This document shows, one piece after another, positions 53,396 to 64,000 of a stretch of DNA of 64,000 nt. The number at the start of each line of letters is the position of its first letter. Position 1 is the first letter of the stretch. Position numbers and translations under genes: made by a program. The stretch lies in NCBI GenBank assembly GCA_964020155.1, contig OZ026548.1:3096397-3160396 (forward strand). Reading direction: 5' to 3'. The notes under the pieces are model-generated. The model made no database searches. It was not told where the DNA came from and saw only the letters and a list, made by a program, of their open reading frames with translations. Origin of the DNA: Chondrilla cf. caribensis (Eukaryota > Porifera > Demospongiae > Chondrillida > Chondrillidae).

Positions 53396-54718
53396 TGTTG
53401 AAACATAAGGATAGCTTTTATGACATTGGTCGCCATGTTAATTTGTAATTCAAATGTATCTGTATTGCATTTCTGGTGTAATAATAATAAATTTTATGAT
53501 GTCATTTTAAATTCACATAACCTTGCTTGAGGTTTTATACATTGCAGTGATCCCGGCAATTCATTACAAATCAATAAACGGTACAAATGAACATGGACGC
53601 AATAATGTACCATACATGTTACGCACTGCAACTAAAATTTGTATGCAGGAAAGTTAATATATATTATATAGACATGTTTCATAGCAGTTGTATGTATGAT
53701 AAGATGTATTATATAGCTACAGAAGATATTTTGAGGGATAAACTATGTATAAGCTCACAGCACTGAAAACAATGTTATGGTAATAATATTATATGTAAGT
53801 GGATAAAGACCAAGGTTATTATATATGTACATGTACATAATTATATCCAACTGGCAATACTGTATATATACACAAATCATGCAATAGGCTAGCTATAGCT
53901 AATTCAGTTCCAGTTCATCCTGCAGGTATGTTTGATTCAATTATTATACAGATAGCATAATAATATTGTCCGACCAATTGAACTGGCAGATACACAATAT
54001 GCAAGTTACTAACAGAGTACAAAATTAATTCATAAGTACAGTATGTATAAAGTAAGTTCATAGATAGAACTGAAAAAAATGCATACTGTGGAACCTCCAT
54101 AATCCAGTAGAGGCCTATGATCCCAATTTGACCATGATCTCTTCAAACCACACACGGACCAATTTTGAGATATATGCATGTATATCATAATAGACTATAC
54201 CACAAAACATCTGTGTGGATGAGAGTGGGTACGTATGCATACAATATTTTTAATTGCTTGTGTGTGTCCAAGGCTATATATTCTTGCATTCAGATCCAAC
54301 AACTGTTAAATCTTTTCATTGAGTTCTATAAAAGAAAGAAGAAATGTAATAAATATAATAATACCTCCTGTGTTATACTTTACAGTAACAGTATCTGGGA
54401 TATAGATAAGCTACTAAACTGAATGTCTAAAAGTATTTACATAATATAAATACCTTGAATTCGCTTAAAACCCATGGTGTAAGCTTGAGTTTGACCTAGT
54501 CTGGCCTCCATGTATGGACAATGTAGCTGATGGTATATCTTCTGTCTAGCTTAGTGTTTAGCCTGAGCTGAGCACTCAGTATTCATCTTCTCATCAAGTA
54601 AAAAAAACAAGTAGTTCAAGTTCTAAACCTTTTGGGGCTGCTGCCCCCTGCACTTGAATAGGTCATTTTTCTTAGCTTTATAAGATCCTTTGCTGAAGTT
54701 ATTGTACATTTATATTAT

Positions 54719-54894
54719 ACAGTGAATACTCATTAATCGGCCACAATTTATTTTCAGAGATAATGATAAAATAATGAATTTGGCAGATTAACTGGATATT
54801 CATTGGTACTTGTGCATGATATCGGTACTGGGAAATTGTGGCGGTTTATTAAAAGGAAGGCATTGGCGGATTAATGAAAAAAAATTCACTGTAT
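54719..54894. mobile_element. MITE, family A
   Basis: Begins ACAGTGAATACTCATTAATC and ends AAAAAAATTCACTGTA, with internal GGCAGATTAAC and GCGGATTAATG lines. About 176 bases, matching the full-length copies. Confidence 0.8.
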
Positions 54895-55127
54895 AGCGAG
54901 TGCTACATACCGGAAGCTGAAATGAAAACAATATAGGGGATGCTTGTATGGCAGCCCCTAAAATCAAGTATCAATCCCCTCTGAGTTCCTCTGTTCCTTG
55001 AGTTCTTTCCATCTTGCTGATGAATGGCTGCGATCAAACCACCTTTGTCTGCATATCTATACCTTACCCATTATAATTTAATGTGTAATAGTTTCACTTT
55101 ATCCAAATCACAACATATAATATAGAT

Positions 55128-55305
55128 ACAATGGAACCTCTCTATTACAAACCTCTAAATTGCAGAAACCTCTACGATAAGGACAGCATTCTGTGTCCTA
55201 GTGTAGTACTGTTGCGTATTGAATGACCTCTGAATTGAGGAAACCTCTGTAATAAGGACTGGAGTTAAGGTCCCAAATTGTCCATAATAGGGAGGTCCCA
55301 CTGTA
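55128..55305. mobile_element. MITE, family B (CAATGGAACCTCT ends)
   Basis: Starts ACAATGGAACCTCTCTATTA and ends GGGAGGTCCCACTGTA. Internal AACCTCTAAATTGC-like text appears twice. The ends resemble those of the larger element at 16003-17994, so it may be its non-autonomous relative. Single ends of the same type are near 18364, 35790 and 54087. Confidence 0.75.
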
Positions 55306-55775
55306 TCACCTTACACTATGAATGTTTATTGATTATGTGTGATGTACGTGTTTGCCTGCTGCACCTAGTTTATGACGGTCACATATGAAATTTTACATTG
55401 CATTCGTTTGTTAATTCTACCTCTATAGGTGATGAATGTTCTATTCAAATGTATGGACAAGTCAGAAAACACGGAATAACAGACCCCGTCGGCAGTTCGG
55501 GGTCACTTTACCTTTTTATTCGCTTTTCTTTTCCTGTACTGATTGCCATGATGTATTTCAAATTGCTGTATCGAGTAGTATTCCAGGTATTCGGATGTTA
55601 CGATGTAATTTTCGATCGCGTTGGTTATGCGTTCCGATGATCTTATAACGTATTCGCCAACACGGCAACGCAGTGGATTTCGATCAATATTCTGACGTCA
55701 TTATGGCGCGAAATTTGAAGTGTCCAGCGGGTATATAAGGAGTGGCAAATCTGTGATTCTGCACATTCGCACATT

Positions 55776-55794
55776 TGTGTGCGTGCGTGTGTGT

Positions 55795-55857
<63 letters not shown>

Positions 55858-55965
55858 TGTGTGTGCGTGTGTACCAGCGTGTACACTTGTGTGAAAATAT
55901 TAATGCTGTACTGACGAGGCTTTGAAGGCCGAAACACTACAATGTTAGTGTGTATATTTTTTAGT

Positions 55966-56029
<64 letters not shown>

Positions 56030-56047
56030 TGTGTGTATGTGTGTGTA
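55776..56047. repeat. Two (GT)n microsatellites
   Basis: Near-pure GT runs at about 55776-55872 and 55966-56047, separated by about 95 bases of non-repeat DNA. Frames through them are artefacts. Confidence 0.95.
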
Positions 56048-57037
56048 AAATTACATATTGCTATGCAGTACTTGAATGATTTAATTTAGTGCTGGGGTGG
56101 TTAACTCAACGATCTCCATTTTAAATCTTTTTGTACTTAGTAGTCATGTAAAAGTATAATATAGGTATGGACATGTAATATAGTAACTAAACTTCTACCA
56201 GGAATGTGTGGATAAAGAATATATGGTTACATAGTATTTTCTGTTCTGTCATACCTGGATTCAGTTGCCCAATCAGTTTACAGAATGCTATTTGATGTCT
56301 AAAACTTCAATGACTTTGGATGATGGCATTTACAAACCTTTGATGTATATAGGCATTTTGCACACCTGGTGAAATGTGAGGTTAAGAAACTAAATGAAAG
56401 TAAAGAATGTAAATGGTATAACTTGTGTTTCCCCACTAGCTCTAGTACATGACATTGTGCAGACTTCCAACCTTAAAATATGTGATTATATATAATATGC
56501 TGCGATATGATTGTGATTTGGCATTGCAACATCACTAGCATACATCAGTATCAATATAATGTCAACTCTACAGCAACTCACTGGCTAATTAACTTGTCAA
56601 GGTTCAGTTACATAGCATCATTGCCTACTGTTCTAGACAGGGATTCCACTTTGTGTTGTACAATTTCAACCGTTTCAACATTATGTTCATTTGCTTTTGT
56701 AGCAAATATTTGTATATTGTAATAATGCAATGTATGTGTGTAAAAATGTACTATGTATATAACCCTAATCCTACCTATGTAAAGACGTATCATACTAGTG
56801 TATGTGAGTGAATACAGTAGTAAGAAATGTGAATGCTAATAATGCTATGGTATGTATTTACATGTGTACAAATGTATCACACTTTGTATGCATAAAAGAA
56901 GTACATGTAAATTTCTGGCTCATTTGTGTAGAATATTTGTAAGGCTGAATACATGACCTTTACACCTATGTATGTATAACTCGTGATCTCGTCCGACCCA
57001 TTGCTGTGCTCAGGGCACCACGCATTTTTCCAGACAG

Positions 57038-60494
<3,457 letters not shown>

Positions 60495-61105
60495 GCAGTC
60501 CATGAATGAACCTCCAACTGTGTCCCAGTCCACCAGATGCTACATACAAACTGTATCTTTTATTCCATATGACAATGCATTGTTATTCTGTTCATATATA
60601 TGCGTACGTATATGTATAATTTTATTGATAATATTTTAATATTTCAAAATTTTAATTACAGTATTATTTATGGATGTATAATTGATATCATAGTAGCATA
60701 CTTACGTATGTATAAATCTGCAAACTTACTTGTAATACCAAAGATCCACTATACTATTATGTATGTACTGCACATATGCATGTGCATGATATATATACAT
60801 CAGATCAGGTCTATATTTTGTATACATGTATGTATAAACCTGCAAACTCATATACTCATAATACCAAAGATCCACTACTACATGTACGTATGTACAGCAC
60901 ATACGTATGTATGTGCACGAATGTATGCTATACATCAGATCAGGTTTATTTGTACACACATGCACAAACATACAATTTTATTGATTATAATAATCAAGAC
61001 TAAAACAGTAAACATGTACGGTCAAAATTATACACAAAATACTAAATTAATGTACATACAGTACAAATGTAATACTTGTCAAAGATAGAAATATAAAGTA
61101 GAAAG
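60495..61105. other. Spacer between convergent HAUS7 and MTMR genes
   Basis: About 610 bases with no gene. A direct duplication of about 120 bases (about 60711-60825 and 60832-60955) shares ACCAAAGATCCACTA and ATACATCAGATCAGGT text. Frames of 75-162 codons arise from this AT-rich duplication and have no domain. Confidence 0.7.
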
Positions 61106-64000
61106 TCAGATGTCTTTGTTAGTAGATTCAGAGCTGTCCATGGAATTGTTGTCCTTTCTGAGGTGTCCTTCAAGATTATCGAAGCAGCACTCACAGACAC
61201 AAACGGGTTTATTGAGCAGTTCCGACTCCACGGGCATGAAGTGATGGGCACAATCGTAGCAGAACACACCACCACAATTCCTAGCGAGACAAACATGACA
61301 TGATTGAAGTTAGAACAGACCACATCATAGGGTACAACACATACAATGAGCTCATTACAATAAGTACTGCATACACGCACATATGTGCTCCACGTATATA
61401 CCTGCAGTGATGTCTTCGTCTCAAGAGGGAGAAGACTGTGCTGCAGTTCATACAAGAGTTGACAGCATGGTCCGGGACCCATTTGACAGCCTCCTCCACC
61501 TTGTTCACTTCTTCCCAACTATTAAAAGTGGGACTGGGTTCCTGTAGTCGAAGTACATACCGCATGATGGCATATACAGAAGAGATGCACACACAGTGAC
61601 ATACGGTACTTTCAGTAAAAAACTGAACGTACTACGGGCGTACCCGTACCCGTATTTTAACCGTACGTAGTCGACACGTCCGTAACCCGTAAATGAGTGA
61701 CCCGTACTTCTACTGCATTCTTCAGCAAGTGATAATTACTTTAGGCGAAGGTGACAATGATACGTCATAATTCTTGCGCAACAACGGTGTGATTTGATTC
61801 CGCGAGACAAAGAAAAATGGCTTATTCGACCGATGTATACCAGCGAATTCGAGTGCTAATCTTTCGGAAACAGAGGATTAGCACGGAATATTCGAAATTA
61901 CATGGTTTTCTAACCTTTTAGACTTACCGCTGTCGCTCTCGGACACGTTTTTGCCAGGCGAAGTCTCGTCTCTGCCTTGAATGAGTTCGAATCAACCGAG
62001 CGGGATTCTGACGAGGACGATCTTTCCAACAGACGTTACTCTTCTCACGAAAGAAGGTTTCTGGATTTCTTGTACAGGTGAAGGGGCGCTTTAGGTCTGC
62101 ATTTCTTTCGATTATCACTTTCTCCAGAAATTTAACAACCCGTACGTATCCCGTAGGTATCAACACGTAGGTAAACCGTACTTAACACGTCCGTTCATCC
62201 GTAGGCAACCCGTAGTACGTTCACTTTTTTACTGAAAGTACCATATACAAAAGTGTACACACAGCTACAATATACATACATAGCATATGTATGTATGTAC
62301 GTATAATTTTTACAAGTGGTAAACTATACTAGGGAGCTATTCGTATATATATATTAGGGAAATATACAGGAAAAGCTCTATACGTACAGGGAAGTACACA
62401 ACACAATAGGAGAGCCGTGCATATAGGAAATATAGCGTAGGAAAGATCTATGTACATATAAAAGTAGGAAAGTTGTACGTATGTACGGGAAGTACATATA
62501 CGCATAGGAAAGGTGTACCCATAGACAGTACATATGTATGTACGTATGTAAGAGAGCTGTAGAGCTGCTACTGTGACATGATCTATGAATGTTACGAAGT
62601 ACGAATGTGAACTGTGCGTGAGAGAACAGATAAGCTCAGAAATACACACATCCACACTGTACACACATGCAGTCTGATGAAGTGCTACTGAAGGCAATGG
62701 GATCAAAGATACTACCTATGTACCTACATGTACTAACAAGTACAGGGATCCTTGAGGGACAAGGAAGCGAGGACAGTGACACATGAGATCTCACACCCAG
62801 TGTGCTCTTTGCATCACAGGTAGTACAGGGGGTGGGGACTAACTTCAGGTTTCTCGGAGACACTCCTCCTCTCCTCCTGCAATTCGTGAACACGTTTGTT
62901 CAGATGAGTAACTTCAGTTTTGTGTTCTTTCAGTAGCTGCTGCAGGCGGCACTGTACTGGGTTCACAACCTGCACAAATCCGTCAGGACCGAGGAGAGGC
63001 TGGATACTGTTCACATAATCTTTATTCACATGAAGAGGGCGCACATTACTGTGATCTTCAGTCACGAAGACCGAATCTGTCTTCTCCAAAGATCCAATAA
63101 TGACATCCACTTTGGATCGCTTGTTCTTTGATCCCATTCTACTCATCTCCATGGTCTGCGGTGCTTCCTCAGTGGTAGTGTCTTGCTTGGCAGGTTGTGG
63201 CGTCCAGCTTGCCAGCTCGAGTCTGTCAGACAGTCCATTGTGCTCTGGCATGGAGGTACAGGGGTCGGACGAAGAGCTGCGAGACGCTGCTCTAACACGA
63301 TTGCAAGTGCTCTGCATGTACATCCTGTTCCATAGGACCATGTACTTCACGTCAGATTGAACGCACAACACCTACGTACAATGAAGTGAAACAGTGTATT
63401 GCATGCACACAGTAACACGGTCTAACCATCATCTATACAGTATAAAGAATAAGTAAATGCTGTTACTGCTTCATAAGAGCAGTGTGTTTTGTTGGTTCTA
63501 TGTATGTACGTACATTCATACGTATGTATGCATAAAAAGTATACACATATGTACATACATACGTACATATGTAACATACGTGTACGTGTGCACAGTGTAT
63601 TTTCATTAGTCCTTCATTTCTGAGCATGAAATCATTCGTTTACTTAAAAATGATCAGATAATTCATTAAACTATACATGTTTCAATGATACATTAATGAG
63701 AATTCTCTATATGTGTGTATGTACCCCGATGCGTGGGCGTTTTCAATCAACTACAAAAGCGCTGACAGGAGTACATTCGCGATGTACTGGGGTACATTTG
63801 TGCCCAGTTTTTGTAAGTGGCATTATTTAATCTAACAAGCGTCAGATAGTTACTGAGCGATAGACGAAACTCGCCAAACCCACGAGCCTCGGAATATTTA
63901 CCGAGCAAACGAGGAAGCTTGCTGAACCCAAAAGCCTCAGAATATCTACAGAACGAACGAATGAACGAACGAAATAGGAAACTTGCCAAAACAACGAGCC
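61106..64000 (-). CDS. Myotubularin-related phosphatase with FYVE, 3' part
   Basis: Likely a phosphoinositide 3-phosphatase of the MTMR3/4 type, acting on endosomal or autophagic membranes. Visible exons: 62844-63371, 61402-61541, 61106-61280; they join in phase to 280 residues and the 5' part lies beyond the window. SDVKYMVLWNRMY at the start resembles the end of a myotubularin catalytic domain, a weak clue. A Ser-rich and acidic linker and a coiled coil (RLQQLLKEHKTEVTHLNKRV) follow. The C-terminal FYVE finger has WVPD, the RRRHHCRNCG lipid-binding motif and Cys pairs through CECC; it binds PI3P. The catalytic Cys motif is not in the window, so activity cannot be judged. Alternative: another FYVE protein. 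Intron 61542-62843 holds a DNA element. Confidence 0.7.
61605..62242. mobile_element. MITE with 30-bp ends and CCCGTA subterminal repeats
   Basis: GGTACTTTCAGTAAAAAACT at the left and the complementary TTTTTTACTGAAAGTACC at the right are terminal inverted repeats, with ACGTACTACGGG/CCGTAGTACG continuing inward. Both ends carry many same-strand CCCGTA/ACCCGT motifs, probably transposase sites. It lies in an MTMR intron. An 80-codon minus-strand frame inside has no domain. Confidence 0.85.
63372..64000. other. Intron or flank with short tandem repeats
   Basis: Part of the MTMR upstream intron. TACGTA-rich text occurs at 63500-63600, a degraded family A MITE end near 63596, and from about 63850 roughly 50-base repeats (CGAAACTCGCCAAACCC-like, then GAGCCTCGGAATATTTACC-like) to the window end. 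No exon recognised. Confidence 0.45.

Larger units (their letters stand above)
53396..57037. other. Intergenic and possible 5' HAUS7 region with repeats
   Basis: No whole gene recognised. Contents: a family A MITE (54719-54894), a family B MITE (55128-55305), GT microsatellites (55776-55872, 55966-56047) and a GC-richer patch at about 55440-55740 that could be a promoter or first exon. The N-terminal exon of the HAUS7-like gene must lie in or near here, but I could not place it. Confidence 0.5.

Noticed and set aside
55701..55937. His-Thr or Cys-Val repeat frames
   Set aside because: Products of the GT microsatellite. The same applies to frames at 57637-57946 and 58081-58374.
60600..61088. 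162-codon plus-strand frame
   Set aside because: Lies in the AT-rich 120-base duplication, rich in Tyr/Ile/Met, with no domain or start context.
63840..64000. CRISPR-like array at the window end
   Set aside because: Roughly 50-base units are imperfect, there are only about three, spacers are absent, and the genome is eukaryotic.

Overview
This window is animal (invertebrate metazoan) nuclear DNA. It is AT-rich. Its genes are split by GT-AG introns, and the joined exons match animal families: S-adenosylmethionine decarboxylase, a SIRT1-class sirtuin, a proteinase K-like subtilisin, a PITPNM/RdgB lipid-transfer protein, a Tbx4/5-like T-box factor, GPN3, HAUS7 and a myotubularin-FYVE protein. 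Moderate introns, many short inverted-repeat elements and a deep-branching look to the proteins would fit a sponge or another early-branching animal. That placement is an inference. All exon models were joined by hand by checking splice sites and reading phase; six of them close as uninterrupted frames.

Layout. 1-2.7 kb: a long GA microsatellite and a broken Crypton-type tyrosine recombinase. 2.7-9.1 kb: scattered minus-strand exons of one or two genes I do not recognise. 9.4-11 kb: a decayed non-LTR retrotransposon 3' end. 11.2-19.7 kb: AMD1 on the minus strand in 11 exons, with a nested transposon in intron 3 and a candidate short uORF. 20.8-25.7 kb: a SIRT1-like gene on the plus strand, divergent from AMD1. 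26.1-29.8 kb: a secreted subtilisin. 29.8-33.0 kb: intergenic, with repeat copies. 33.1-43.1 kb: PITPNM-like gene of 19 exons with PITP, FFAT-like, DDHD and LNS2 regions. 43.7-46.2 kb: T-box gene. 47.3-53.4 kb: GPN3. About 57.0-60.5 kb: HAUS7-like gene with GT microsatellites at its splice donors. 61.1 kb to the window end: 3' part of a myotubularin-FYVE gene on the minus strand, convergent with HAUS7.

The genes look like ordinary housekeeping or developmental loci and not a functional cluster. Two neighbours, PITPNM and the myotubularin-FYVE gene, both act on phosphoinositides but are about 18 kb apart. The most distinctive content is (i) an ESA-like C-terminal motif in the SIRT1 homologue, (ii) a seven-residue uORF candidate in front of AMD1, (iii) clustered FFAT-like motifs in the PITPNM protein, (iv) a GT microsatellite that forms a splice donor in HAUS7, and (v) several foldback/MITE families, one carrying a broken THAP zinc finger. 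I found no evidence for a wholly new multi-gene system.
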